A DNA stretch of 64,000 nt from Salinisphaera orenii subsp. halophila YIM 95161 (GTDB lineage: Bacteria > Pseudomonadota > Gammaproteobacteria > Nevskiales > Salinisphaeraceae): contig NZ_AYKF01000110.1 in assembly GCF_003732545.1 (NCBI RefSeq), forward strand, positions 1 through 64,000. Direction: 5' to 3'. The notes beneath the pieces are model-generated. The model made no database searches and was not told the origin of the DNA. It was given only the letters and a program-made list of their open reading frames with translations. The first letter of the stretch is position 1; each line of letters opens with the position of its first letter. The position numbers were made by a program, and so were the translations under genes. Shown here piece by piece: positions 1-8,591 of the stretch.

Positions 1-39
1 TTTTCGTGACGCGGTCGCGCCGCGACAGACGACTGCGAT

Positions 40-1494
40 CTAGAAGTTGTAGATCGCCGAGGCCTGCACCGTATCGGCGTCGGCGTCGAGGCCGTTCTGC
101 TGCTCGTAGTCCACGTGGTTGTACTCGATACCGACGGTGAACGGATCCACCGGCGTGTACAGCAGGTTGACCGCCAGCGAGGACGACTCGTCGTGGAGAT
201 CCCCGGTATCGAAGGCGGCGTCGTCCGGATCCTCGGAGTAGGCCTGACCGTAGACCAGATTGGTGGTCCACTTCTCGGCCAGATCCTGCGAGATCGTGCC
301 GATGAAGCCCCACTGCCTGATCGGCTCTAGATCGCCGTCGCTGGTCACGTAGCCGTCCGGGGCGCCGGCGGGGGCATAGATGTACTTGGCGATGCCTTCA
401 CCGCCGGAGACGGTCGCCATGAGCGTCGTGCCGGTCGGCAGACTCCAGCTCGCACCGGCATCCAAACCCCATGCGAATGTGCTCTCCTCACCGGAATCGA
501 AACCGTATGACGCAACGGTATTACCATCCGCGTCTACCGTTTCACTAAGCACATCGCCCTGCAGCTTCCGGGCCACGCCCGCGAACTGGAAGCTGAAGCT
601 GTCAGTGGGCGCCGCCTTGTAGCGGAACGTGAAGTCCGGCAGCGGCTGATCGGTATCATCGATCGCGTTGCTGTCCGCGGTGGACCCGAAACCGACGTTC
701 GCGACGTTGTTATCGTCCGGACCGAAGAAGCCCTGGCCCTGCGGCGCCTCGAGGGCGACGTCCAGCGAGCTGTCCTCGGAAAGATCGAAGGTGTAGCGCA
801 CCTGGGCCTGACGCTCGAACAGCTGGGCCTGCGGGCCGTAGAAGTTGAGCATCGTGCCGTAGTTGAAGTCCGAGAAGGTGGACCAGTCGCGGCCGATCAG
901 CCAGTTGCCCAGCGTCAAATAGGCGCGGCGCACGCGCGGCTGCGGGCCGGTGTCGAAGCCGAAGTCGCCGCGGCCGTAGAAGTCCATCTCGATATAGCCG
1001 CCGAGGTCGCCAAGGGCCGTGGGCGTGGTCGTGGCCAGCTTGAGCCGCGTCTGCTTGACGGTGGCACCGAGGGTCTCGTCGCCCGGGCTGTCGGTGCCTT
1101 CGGCGAGGCGGGTGCCGATCGCATCGGACGGGCCGAGCGAGGCGCCGTAGTCGTCCTCGAAGCCGTACACGGCGTCGGCCTTGATGTAACCGGTCAGCTC
1201 GATGGTGGTGTTGCCCACCTTGAAGCCGGATGCGTCGTCATCGGAGGCGGACGTCTCCGCGGCGGCCTGTTCGGCCTGTTCCGCACGCTGTTCGGTGCGC
1301 TGCTGCTGGGCCTGCAGATCGTTGAAACGGCCCTGCAACTCCTGGATCTGCTGACGCAGTTCCTGCATCTGCTGCTGCTGGCTCTGCGCCGCGGCCGGCA
1401 TGGCCGAGAACAACAGCGGTACGGCGATGGTCGTGCCCAGTACGCCGCGGACGGCTGCGCCCACACGCGTGGTGCGCTTCGGTGTCGTGCTCAT
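40..1494 (-). CDS. DcaP-like outer-membrane porin
   Basis: Predicted 484-residue outer-membrane channel of the DcaP-like trimeric porin type, which in relatives admits small anionic solutes. A signal peptide (basic MSTTPKRTTRVG, hydrophobic core, AAA-Q cleavage near residue 36) is followed by a Gln/Glu-rich coiled coil at about residues 38-76, an Asp-rich linker, and a barrel beginning near the GYIKADAVYGF strand. The last residue is Phe, as expected for BAM-dependent barrels. A longer frame exists upstream, but the ATG at 1492-1494 was chosen because it gives the signal peptide and has a GGGAG Shine-Dalgarno 6 nt away. That Shine-Dalgarno is perfectly complementary over 11 nt to the sRNAs at 19.1-19.65 kb. 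Substrate unknown. Confidence 0.88.
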   Translation of the reverse strand: MSTTPKRTTRVGAAVRGVLGTTIAVPLLFSAMPAAAQSQQQQMQELRQQIQELQGRFNDLQAQQQRTEQRAEQAEQAAAETSASDDDASGFKVGNTTIELTGYIKADAVYGFEDDYGASLGPSDAIGTRLAEGTDSPGDETLGATVKQTRLKLATTTPTALGDLGGYIEMDFYGRGDFGFDTGPQPRVRRAYLTLGNWLIGRDWSTFSDFNYGTMLNFYGPQAQLFERQAQVRYTFDLSEDSSLDVALEAPQGQGFFGPDDNNVANVGFGSTADSNAIDDTDQPLPDFTFRYKAAPTDSFSFQFAGVARKLQGDVLSETVDADGNTVASYGFDSGEESTFAWGLDAGASWSLPTGTTLMATVSGGEGIAKYIYAPAGAPDGYVTSDGDLEPIRQWGFIGTISQDLAEKWTTNLVYGQAYSEDPDDAAFDTGDLHDESSSLAVNLLYTPVDPFTVGIEYNHVDYEQQNGLDADADTVQASAIYNF

Positions 1495-1496
1495 GA

Positions 1497-1507
1497 TTTT
1501 CTCCCTG
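1497..1507 (-). promoter_or_regulatory. Porin Shine-Dalgarno and predicted sRNA pairing site
   Basis: Read on the minus strand this is CAGGGAGAAAA, which includes the GGGAG ribosome-binding site of the porin mRNA. It is the exact complement of the 11-nt loop segment UUUUCUCCCUG present in each of three small RNAs at 19190-19200, 19433-19443 and 19618-19628. Pairing here would block 30S binding. The complementarity is seen in the sequence; the regulatory effect is inference. Confidence 0.6.
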
Positions 1508-1732
1508 TGATAAACCCCCCAAACCGTGCCCCAAACACGATCCGGTTCAGGGGACTGTAACCCATTCTTCACACGCGCGCCACGCCGCTGAATCAAAGAT
1601 TCCCGAAAAATTGGTGCACGAATATGTCGCACAAATCATGCACATACATAGGGCAGACATGAACTCGCGGGCCGGGGCCCGGACCCGGTCCGCCCGTAGG
1701 CGCGGCGTCCCGGCGACGCTACACTGGCGGTC

Positions 1733-2629
1733 GTGAATCAGCCCAAGCAGAAACTCGTCATCGGGATCTCGTCGCGGGCGCTGTTCGACCTCGAGGACAG
1801 CCATCGCGTGTTCGAGGAGCACGGCCGCGAGGCCTACTGCGACTACCAGATGGCGCACGAGGAGGACGTGCTCGCGCCGGGGGTGGCCTTCGACCTGGTG
1901 CGCAAGCTGCTCGCGCTCAACGACGCCGAGCACGAGCGCGTGGAGGTGATCCTGCTGTCGCGCAACAGTGCCGATACGGGCCTGCGGGTGTTCAACTCCA
2001 TCGCCCACCACGCCCTGCCGATCACACGAGCGGCGTTCACCAGCGGCAGTTCGCCGTACCGCTACGTGGGCGCCTTCGGGGCCGATCTGTTCCTGTCCGC
2101 AGATCCGGACGACGTGCGCGCGGCGCTGAATGCCGGCTGCGCCGCGGCGACCATTGGTCCGGGCCAGTCGCTCGACCGGGGCGAGGGCGCGCTCCGGATC
2201 GCCTTCGACGGGGATGCGGTGCTGTTCTCGGACGACGCCGAACGCATCTTCAAGGAGCAGGGGCTGGCGGCGTTCACGGCCAGCGAGGCCAGCGCCGCCG
2301 ACGAGCCGCTGCCCGGCGGGCCGTTCAAGGCGTTCCTGGAAGCGCTCACCCGGATTCAGGGCGAGTTCGATCCGGCCGACTGCCCCATCCGCACCGCGCT
2401 GGTGACCTCGCGCAGCGCCCCCGCGCACGAGCGCGTGATCCGCACGCTGCGGGCCTGGCACATCCGCATCGACGAGGCGCTGTTTCTCGGCGGCATGAGC
2501 AAGGAACGCTTCCTGGAGGCCTTCGGCGCCGACATCTTCTTCGACGACCAGGCCAGCCACATCGGCCGGGCCGCGGGCCGGGTCGCCGCCGGCCACGTGC
2601 CCCACGGCGTGGCCAACGAGCCGTCCTAG
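1733..2629 (+). CDS. 5'-nucleotidase (PF06189-type)
   Basis: 298-residue cytosolic 5'-nucleotidase-like protein that would dephosphorylate nucleoside monophosphates. Family features visible are an N-terminal VIGISSRALFDLEDS segment, the conserved LLSRNSADTGLRVFNSI stretch, a TSGSSPYRY motif, a HAD-like aspartate region around RIAFDGDAVLFSDD, and a C-terminal SRSAPAHERVIRTLR...FFDDQ region. In HAD enzymes the conserved pair is D-x-D; here FDGDAV fits. Start is GTG with no strong ribosome-binding site. It is divergent from the porin gene and ends at the edge of a dispersed repeat. Family assignment is fairly secure; the preferred nucleotide is unknown. Confidence 0.85.
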   Translation: MNQPKQKLVIGISSRALFDLEDSHRVFEEHGREAYCDYQMAHEEDVLAPGVAFDLVRKLLALNDAEHERVEVILLSRNSADTGLRVFNSIAHHALPITRAAFTSGSSPYRYVGAFGADLFLSADPDDVRAALNAGCAAATIGPGQSLDRGEGALRIAFDGDAVLFSDDAERIFKEQGLAAFTASEASAADEPLPGGPFKAFLEALTRIQGEFDPADCPIRTALVTSRSAPAHERVIRTLRAWHIRIDEALFLGGMSKERFLEAFGADIFFDDQASHIGRAAGRVAAGHVPHGVANEPS

Positions 2630-2631
2630 AG

Positions 2632-2924
2632 TTTGTTGAGGTTTCGTCCGCGTCCGCGCCAAGCGCAGTTTTTCGACGAGACGAGGCGTAGTGCGCGCCG
2701 TGCAGTCACGCTGCACCCACGTGCTGCAACGCTGGATTGCGGCCTCTTGTTAATTCCATAGGCGCTTGTCCCGAAGGGTTGGGTTGGGCCGCCCATTCGA
2801 TAACGATGGGCGTCCGGCGGCGTTGCAGGCCGGGGGCGTGGCACGCCCAGAGCCGGCGGCCCGCGCCTTGCCAGCCACGGTTTGCGGCCTCCAACGCGGC
2901 GTGCTTACGGCACGTCAACAGGCT
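2632..2924 (+). repeat. Dispersed ~290 bp repeat, copy A
   Basis: Non-coding element matching, in reverse complement and nearly end to end, the segment at 9334-9621. Both copies are bounded by 14-nt imperfect terminal inverted repeats of the form TGTTGANGTNTCGT (here 2634-2647 and 2907-2920, the latter with two differences). Conserved internal blocks are ACGAGGCGTAGTGC, a GTGCAG-TCACG-CTGCAC hairpin at 2700-2716, TGTCCCGAAGG and GTGGCACGCCCAGAGCC. No transposase is encoded and no target duplication is obvious. The stop codon of the next minus-strand gene lies on its right edge. Most like a MITE or structured dispersed repeat; function unknown. Confidence 0.85.
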
Positions 2925-3509
2925 CTAACCGAGATCGCGCTCGGCGAGATAGGTGCGGAAATCGTCGTTGAGCGCCGCGACGATGTCGTCGGTCGCGGTG
3001 ACCACCATCAGCTTGCGGGTGTTGAGCAGGGTCGGATAGTCGATGACGAGCAGACACTGGGCGAAGCGCGAATCCGCCTGACCCACCTGGGCCGCGGTCA
3101 GCGCCCAGAGCCCGGCGGTCTGGGCCGGCAGCTCGACGAAGTTGCGCTCGATCAGGCCGGCCTTCTCCTCGCTCATGGTCACGCCGTTGCGGCGACGCGC
3201 GATGATGTCGTTGGGCCGGCGCGGCGATATCACGTCGCCGGTGTCGCCGAGATAGGTCAGGCTGATGTGGTTGTCGTCGGTGGTGATCAGGCGCACGTCC
3301 CGCACGGTCACGCGCACATCGGTGCCGTTGGCGCAGATGACGTGCACGCGATCCTCGTCGGGGTCGCTGCGCGAAGGCCGGATGAGCTGCCGCAGTTTGT
3401 GCTCCAGGCTGCGGTTGCGCAGCACGTAGAACAGATACACGAGCCCCGACCAGATGACGAAGGACGTCACGGTTCCGAAAATGCTCTGTACGATCGACAG
3501 CAACGACAT
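2925..3509 (-). CDS. Membrane-anchored protein of unknown function
   Basis: 194-residue protein with one N-terminal membrane segment (about residues 8-30, SIFGTVTSFVIWSGLVYLFY), a short basic stretch, then a soluble cytoplasmic-type domain with a possible beta-rich part (VHVICANGTDVRVTVRDVRLITTD... split by turns) and a mixed C-terminal half. No catalytic motif or family was recognised. ATG at 3507-3509 was chosen because it places the membrane helix at the N-terminus; the open frame extends much further upstream but overlaps mtfA antisense. It is divergent from mtfA by 60 bp and its stop codon abuts repeat copy A, so repeat insertion may have defined its present C-terminus. Confidence 0.7.
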   Translation of the reverse strand: MSLLSIVQSIFGTVTSFVIWSGLVYLFYVLRNRSLEHKLRQLIRPSRSDPDEDRVHVICANGTDVRVTVRDVRLITTDDNHISLTYLGDTGDVISPRRPNDIIARRRNGVTMSEEKAGLIERNFVELPAQTAGLWALTAAQVGQADSRFAQCLLVIDYPTLLNTRKLMVVTATDDIVAALNDDFRTYLAERDLG

Positions 3510-3569
3510 GATCCAGCCCGACCCGCCCGTGCGTGACGCCCTCCGCCATCCTAGTCCCCGGCCACCGGC

Positions 3570-4409
3570 ATGAACGCGGGCGGCGCGATACTGGTCATCG
3601 CCGGGGCGCTGGCGATTGCTGCGCTGATTATGGCCTATCCGCACCTGCGGCGCCGCTGGCGGGCGCCGGCGGATCTGGATTCGCGGGAGCGCGACGCCCT
3701 CGTCGCGGCGCTGCCGTGGCGCGACCTGCTGGATGCGGATCAGCGCGAGCGGCTGCTCGAGCACAGCGCGCGCCTGCTGGCCGAGGTGTCGTTCATCGGC
3801 TGCAACGGCCTCACCGTGACCCGCGGAATGGAACGGGTGATCGCCGGCCAGGCGAGCCTGCTCTGTCTGGGCGCCGAGCCCGGCGACTTCGTCCTGCCGC
3901 GGGAGATTCTCGTCTATCCGGACGCCTTCTACATCCCGCAGGACGACCCGGACGAGCACGGCCTGGTGGACGATCTGCCCATGCTCGCCTCCGGCGAGGC
4001 CTGGGCCGGCGGCCGCGTGATCCTGTCGTGGCGCGACATCGTGGAGGCCCTGGCCGGCGCCGATCACAACGTGGTGCTGCACGAGTTCGCGCACCTGCTG
4101 GACTTCGCCGCCCCCGAAGCGGAGGGCGCGCCGCCGATGCACGACTTCGCCGGCTGGTCGGGCGCCTTCGGCGACGCCTTCGAACGGCTGCGCGCCGAGG
4201 GCTCGCCGGTGATCGACGTCTACGGCGCCGAAAACCCCACCGAGTTCTTCGCCGTCGCCGTCGAGGCCTTCTTCCAGCGCGGCGATGCACTCGCCGCGGC
4301 GCATCCCCGGCTCCACGCCGTGATGGTGGCCTATTTCGACATCGACACCGCCGCCCGGCCGCCCGACTTCGGCCCGCCAGCCGGCGCCGGCGAAGAAGAC
4401 GGCACGTGA
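3570..4409 (+). CDS. mtfA: MtfA-family zinc-dependent peptidase
   Basis: 279-residue metallopeptidase. An N-terminal hydrophobic helix (residues 5-23) is followed by the M90/MtfA domain with the HEFAH zinc motif at residues 171-175 and a downstream glutamate in the ENPTEFFAVAVEAFF stretch as probable third ligand. In E. coli, MtfA binds the Mlc repressor and modulates glucose PTS expression; that role is family knowledge and need not apply here. It is longer than E. coli MtfA mainly because of the membrane anchor, which suggests inner-membrane attachment. It stands alone, with about 1 kb of gene-free DNA after it. Confidence 0.88.
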   Translation: MNAGGAILVIAGALAIAALIMAYPHLRRRWRAPADLDSRERDALVAALPWRDLLDADQRERLLEHSARLLAEVSFIGCNGLTVTRGMERVIAGQASLLCLGAEPGDFVLPREILVYPDAFYIPQDDPDEHGLVDDLPMLASGEAWAGGRVILSWRDIVEALAGADHNVVLHEFAHLLDFAAPEAEGAPPMHDFAGWSGAFGDAFERLRAEGSPVIDVYGAENPTEFFAVAVEAFFQRGDALAAAHPRLHAVMVAYFDIDTAARPPDFGPPAGAGEEDGT

Positions 4410-5408
4410 GCGCACGCCTCATCCGAGGCGCGACCCGAAGCGAGAAGCCGCGGCACCCACGGCGGCCGGCCTAGCGACGTCGATGACGGTCACGCCGGGC
4501 GCCGCCACGGGTCGCTGCCCGGTGTCTCGCCGCGTACGGTTCGAGCGAACGGGCACGGCGCCGCCACGGGCCGCGGTCTTGCCGGCACGCGAGGCGAACG
4601 CAGCCGCTCGAGGCACGCCGATCGCAACATCGGCCTGATGCGGGGTGAGGACGTCATACCGGGCAAGCTCACGCACGCAGGGCATCGACACCGCCGCGAC
4701 CCGTCACAGCCCCGGTATCAGCCGATACCGCGAGCCGTCACGACCGAACCCGTGCCGATATTCGCTCCCGGCGCGGTAAAGTGCTTTCCGCTCGTCTCCG
4801 CACCGGACACGCCGGCGTCATGCAGCGACGCAACGCCCAGCCGCCGCTCGGCCACGGCCGTCAATCGGCCGGGCCGCGCGAGTGCGGACTCGGCCCATGG
4901 ATGCGGCCGACGGCATCGTGAACCTGCCACGGGACGTGCCGACTCCGCCACTGTCAGTGTCTTTGTGAGCGCCCATCGAGGCGTGCCGCGCGGGCGCCGT
5001 CGGGGGCGGTCGCCCGTACCCACGGGCACCGTCCCAGGCCGGCATGAGCCGACGCCGAAGTCGCAGGTTTGACGAGGCGATCACGGGGCCAAGGACCCGA
5101 AGCGGCGACCGCCGCGCGGTACGATTCCGAAATGCCGCGGCCGAGCACGCGCCCGGCCGACTCGCGGCCCGTACCGGTGACACGCCCACCGGACGTTTGA
5201 ACGAACTGAAACGCCGGGTACCGCCAGCCCGACTCCGTCTGAAGCCGCGGCCACTGTCGGTGCCGTCGTGCAACACGGCGGCGTCCGAGCCGCGCTCGAC
5301 CGACTCGCCGTCATCGCCCGTTCGGTATGACCTCACGGCGAAGCCAGTCCATCGAACGAACGTCCGTTTTTCGTTGACCGCGACCGGCGGCCTGCCTATA
5401 GTCGCCCG
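4410..5408. other. ~1 kb gene-free stretch
   Basis: No convincing gene on either strand. The open frames here have Arg/Pro/Ala-rich translations typical of GC-rich shadow frames and no family resemblance. Short phrases recur (for example GCCGCCACGGG near 4500 and 4560), but no tandem array, tRNA or terminator stands out. It ends with a strong promoter at 5374-5402. It could be eroded coding sequence, but no recognisable remnant was found. Confidence 0.5.
5374..5402 (+). promoter_or_regulatory. Sigma-70-type promoter, probably leaderless
   Basis: TTGACC (5374-5379) and TATAGT (5397-5402) are separated by exactly 17 bp, an excellent match to the housekeeping consensus. The ATG of the next gene begins at 5409, 6 nt after the -10 box, so transcription should start on or next to the start codon. 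No Shine-Dalgarno lies between promoter and ATG. Confidence 0.75.
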
Positions 5409-6110
5409 ATGTCCGAGTTGCTGCTCATCCGCCACGGCCAGGCCCGCTTCGGCACCGACGACTACGACCGGCTGTCGGAGACCGGACAACGCCAGGCGCG
5501 CTTGGTCGGCCGACAGCTGGCCGAACGCGGCCTGCACGTCGACGCCGCGCTGACGGGCGGCATGCAGCGTCAACGCCACACCGCCGAGCTGGCCTTGGTC
5601 CACTGGGACCCCGCGCAGACCCTGACGACCGATACCGGGTTCGCGGAGTACGACGCCGAAGCGCTGTTCACGGCCTATCTGCCCGGCGTGCTCGAGGCCG
5701 ATGCCGGGCTCGCCGCCCGGCGCGAGGAGATCACCCGCGATAGGCGGCTGTTCCAGAAGACCTTCGAGGCCGTGACCCGCGCCTGGATCGCCGACGCGCC
5801 GCGGGCCGAGGCGGTGGGCGAGCGCTGGGACGCATTCCGGGCCCGGGTGCAGGCCGCCCTGGATCGGCTCCACCGCGAGCAGCCGCGGGACGCCCGCGTC
5901 GCCGTATTCACCTCCGGGGGCCCGATCGCGGTGGCCGTGGCCGCGGCGACCGACGCCGGCCCCGCGCGCACGCTCGAGCTCAACTGGTCGGTCCACAACG
6001 GCGCCGTCAGCAGCCTGCGTTCGACCCGCGCCGGCTGGCGACTGACCGGTTTCAACGACATATCCGCCCAGCACGCCGCGGGCGATCCCGCGCTGGTCAC
6101 GTTTCGCTGA
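5409..6110 (+). CDS. Histidine phosphatase family protein
   Basis: 233-residue member of the phosphoglycerate-mutase-like histidine phosphatase superfamily. The RHG motif with catalytic His9 sits at the N-terminus (LLLIRHGQARF); TGGMQRQRHTAE supplies the conserved arginine region; the second histidine of the classic core is less obvious (VFTSGGPIAVAV replaces the usual SHGG). That substitution makes activity uncertain. Its promoter predicts a leaderless mRNA. It is followed after 2 nt by a TetR regulator and then a phosphotransferase and a GST, so it is probably the first gene of a four- or five-gene operon. Confidence 0.8.
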   Translation: MSELLLIRHGQARFGTDDYDRLSETGQRQARLVGRQLAERGLHVDAALTGGMQRQRHTAELALVHWDPAQTLTTDTGFAEYDAEALFTAYLPGVLEADAGLAARREEITRDRRLFQKTFEAVTRAWIADAPRAEAVGERWDAFRARVQAALDRLHREQPRDARVAVFTSGGPIAVAVAAATDAGPARTLELNWSVHNGAVSSLRSTRAGWRLTGFNDISAQHAAGDPALVTFR

Positions 6111-6112
6111 CC

Positions 6113-6829
6113 ATGACTGCCGACGCCGCGTCCGAGCCCGTGCCCTCGCTGCGCCGCTTCGCGCAGCGCCACGAACTGACCACGACCGCGCTGTGCGCAC
6201 AGATCGTGGCCGACGGCGAGCACTCGATCAGCGTGCGCAAACCCGCGGTGGCGGCCGACAATCTCGCCCGTATCGTCGGCGCCATGCTGCGCCTGGCCAA
6301 TCGCAGCGGCTTCGCGGGCATGACGCTGCGCGAGCTGGCCACCGCCAGCGGCCTGTCGCTGGGCGGGCTCTACGCCTACATCCGCAGCAAGGACGAGCTC
6401 GCCCAGATCGTCCAGCGCCAGATCGGGCGTACGCTGCACCGCGTGCTCGACGACACCCTGGCCGAGGTCGCCGGCCCCCGCGAGCGGCTGGCGGCGGCGG
6501 TGCACGCCCATATCTACGTGACCGAGGCGCTGCGCGACTGGTTTTTCTTTCTCTACATGGAGGCCCACCATCTGGCCGCGCCGCGCCGCCGCGAGGCGAT
6601 GGCCATGGAGCGCGCCTCCGAGACCGTGCTCGCCGACATCATCCGCGCCGGCCAGGCGGCCGGCCACTATCGCGCGCTGGCGCCCGAACCCGCGGCCGGG
6701 CTGATCAAGGCCATGCTGCAGGACTGGTATCTCAAGCGCCGCAAGCACAGCGACCGCGGTCTGGACGTCGACGCCTACGCGGCGATGGTGATCGCCGCCG
6801 CCGAGGCCCACCTGACCGCCGAACCATGA
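6113..6829 (+). CDS. TetR/AcrR-family transcriptional regulator
   Basis: 238-residue regulator. An N-terminal extension of about 55 residues precedes the TetR helix-turn-helix (about residues 74-100, GMTLRELATASGLSLGGLYAYIRSKDEL split across helices 2-3). The C-terminal helical ligand domain contains DWFFFLYMEAHH. The extended N-terminus is unusual but resembles regulators that sit beside acyl-CoA dehydrogenase/phosphotransferase operons. It begins 2 nt after the phosphatase stop and lies 13 nt before the phosphotransferase gene, so translational coupling and control of this operon are likely. Ligand unknown. Confidence 0.82.
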   Translation: MTADAASEPVPSLRRFAQRHELTTTALCAQIVADGEHSISVRKPAVAADNLARIVGAMLRLANRSGFAGMTLRELATASGLSLGGLYAYIRSKDELAQIVQRQIGRTLHRVLDDTLAEVAGPRERLAAAVHAHIYVTEALRDWFFFLYMEAHHLAAPRRREAMAMERASETVLADIIRAGQAAGHYRALAPEPAAGLIKAMLQDWYLKRRKHSDRGLDVDAYAAMVIAAAEAHLTAEP

Positions 6830-6842
6830 GAGGCTCGCAACC

Positions 6843-7910
6843 ATGACCGATATCGACTCCGCGACCGACGTCCGCGAAGGCGAAGCGCTCGACGCCGCCG
6901 CGCTGACCGCCTACTGCCGCGAGCACGCGCCCGAACTCGTCCCGGCCGCCGGCGACATCGAGGTGCGCCAGTTCCCGGGCGGCGCCTCGAACCTGACCTA
7001 TCTGCTGGTCGTCGACGGCGCCGAGTACGTGCTGCGCCGGCCGCCGTTCGGCAGCAACGTGGCCTCCGCCCACGACATGGGGCGGGAATACGGCGTGCTC
7101 AGCCGCCTGCACGCGGTCTTCGACCCGGCGCCGCGGCCGATCCTGCACTGCACCGACGAATCCGTGATCGGCGCCGAGTTCTACATCATGGCGCGGCTGC
7201 GGGGCGTGATCCTGCGCCGCGACCTGCCCGCCGACGTCGAACTCTCGAAAGCCGGAGCCGCGCGCCTGTGCGAGCAGCTGCTCGACGTGCAGGCCGCGCT
7301 GCACACCACCGACGTGGATGCCGCCGGCATGGCCGACTTCGGCCGCCCCGAGGGCTACATCGAGCGCCAGATCGGCGGCTGGAACAAGCGCTATCGCAAC
7401 GCCCGCACCGACGACGTGGCCGACTGCGAGACGATCATGGACTGGCTCGACGCGCGCATGCCCGACGTACAGCGGCGCGCGATCATCCACAACGACTACA
7501 AGCTCGACAACGTGGTCTTCGACGCGGACCTGACCCGGATCGTGGGCGTGCTCGACTGGGAGATGGCCACCGTCGGCGACCCGGTGATGGACTTCGGCTG
7601 CTCCATGGCCTACTGGGTGCAGGCCGACGATCCGCAGCCGCTGATCGACATCCGCATGGGCCCGACCCAGCTGCCCGGCATGCTCACCCGCGACGAGATG
7701 CTCGCCCGCTATCGCGAGAAGACCGGCTTCGCCATCGACGACTGGCCCTTCTACCGCGTGTTCGGCCTGTTCCGGCTGGCGGCCATCCTCCAGCAGATCT
7801 ACAAGCGCTACGTGGAGGGCAAGACGCAGGACGAACGCTTCGCCGGCTTCGGGCAGGCGGTCAACGTGCTCGCCGCGCAGTGCGAACGCGAAATCCGCGC
7901 CGCGGCCTGA
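6843..7910 (+). CDS. Phosphotransferase family protein (ACAD10/APH-like kinase fold)
   Basis: 355-residue aminoglycoside-phosphotransferase-fold kinase of the type found with acyl-CoA dehydrogenases. Visible: nucleotide-binding region GGASNLTYLL with VLRRPP as lysine-equivalent strand, Brenner motif HNDYKLDN with catalytic Asp218 (His216), and the metal-binding LDWEMATVGDP (Asp238). Relatives are thought to phosphorylate hydroxyacyl-CoA or related hydroxy acids; an antibiotic-resistance role is unlikely. It follows a TetR gene and precedes a GST by 34 bp. No acyl-CoA dehydrogenase is in the window, which is unusual for this family. Confidence 0.85.
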   Translation: MTDIDSATDVREGEALDAAALTAYCREHAPELVPAAGDIEVRQFPGGASNLTYLLVVDGAEYVLRRPPFGSNVASAHDMGREYGVLSRLHAVFDPAPRPILHCTDESVIGAEFYIMARLRGVILRRDLPADVELSKAGAARLCEQLLDVQAALHTTDVDAAGMADFGRPEGYIERQIGGWNKRYRNARTDDVADCETIMDWLDARMPDVQRRAIIHNDYKLDNVVFDADLTRIVGVLDWEMATVGDPVMDFGCSMAYWVQADDPQPLIDIRMGPTQLPGMLTRDEMLARYREKTGFAIDDWPFYRVFGLFRLAAILQQIYKRYVEGKTQDERFAGFGQAVNVLAAQCEREIRAAA

Positions 7911-7944
7911 ACGCGGCGACGACCCACCCACCAGGAGACCCGAC

Positions 7945-8562
7945 ATGAAGCTCTACGACACCCAGCAGGCCCCGAATCCGCGCCGGGCGCGCATGTTCAT
8001 GGCCGAAAAGGGCATCGACCTCGACAGTATCGAGGTGGTGCAGCTCGATCTCGCCGCCGGCGACAACCTCGGCGACGACTACCGGCGCCGCAATCCCATG
8101 GGAACGGTGCCCACGCTGGAGCTGGACGACGGCCTGTGCCTCGGCGATTCCATGGCGATCAGTCGCTATTTCGAGGAACTCCACCCCGAACCGCCGCTGC
8201 TCGGCCGCGACGCCCGCGACCGGGCCGTGGTCGAGATGTGGAACCGGCGCATGGAGCTTAACCTGCTGTTCCCGGTCGCCATGGCATTCCGCAACATCAC
8301 CGGCCATTTCAAGGACCGCGAACGCTGCTCGGCCGAGTTCGGCGAGATCAGCTTCGAGCGCGCCACGGCCATGTTCGACTTCATGGACCGCCACCTCGCC
8401 GAGCACAGCCATGTCGCCGGCGAGGCCTTCACCGTGGCCGATATCACCGCCGTCTGCGCCGTGGACTTCGCGCGGGTGATCAAGCTGCGCATCGGCGACG
8501 AGCGGCCGAACCTCGCGCGCTGGCACGCGGCCGTGTCCGAGCGCCCCAGCGCCCGCGCCTGA
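7945..8562 (+). CDS. Glutathione S-transferase family protein
   Basis: 205-residue cytosolic GST. The thioredoxin-like N-domain starts MKLYDTQQAPNPRRARMFMAEKG and carries the cis-Pro segment MGTVPTLELDDG and the glutathione gamma-glutamyl-binding DSMAISRYFEE. The all-helical C-domain has the N-capping AGEAFTVADIT motif. An AGGAG Shine-Dalgarno supports the start. The serine/cysteine position near residue 10 is APNPRR, so thiolate activation by a canonical Tyr/Ser is not evident; the subclass is unassigned. Last clear member of the gene run beginning at 5409, possibly handling reactive acyl or aldehyde compounds. Confidence 0.85.
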   Translation: MKLYDTQQAPNPRRARMFMAEKGIDLDSIEVVQLDLAAGDNLGDDYRRRNPMGTVPTLELDDGLCLGDSMAISRYFEELHPEPPLLGRDARDRAVVEMWNRRMELNLLFPVAMAFRNITGHFKDRERCSAEFGEISFERATAMFDFMDRHLAEHSHVAGEAFTVADITAVCAVDFARVIKLRIGDERPNLARWHAAVSERPSARA

Positions 8563-8591
8563 AGCCCCATTAACCCGCCCGGAACGCGCCG

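Noticed and set aside
105-122. CCACGTGG core inside the porin gene as another parS
   Set aside because: Only the central 9 bp match; the flanking half-sites needed for ParB recognition are absent.
2925-4415. 496-codon minus frame joining the membrane protein with the antisense of mtfA
   Set aside because: Only the last 194 codons resemble a protein; the rest lies opposite mtfA, which has an intact HEFAH peptidase motif.
4638-5072. 144-codon frame in the gene-free stretch
   Set aside because: No ribosome-binding site, Arg/Pro-rich translation, no recognisable domain, and competing frames of the same quality on the other strand.
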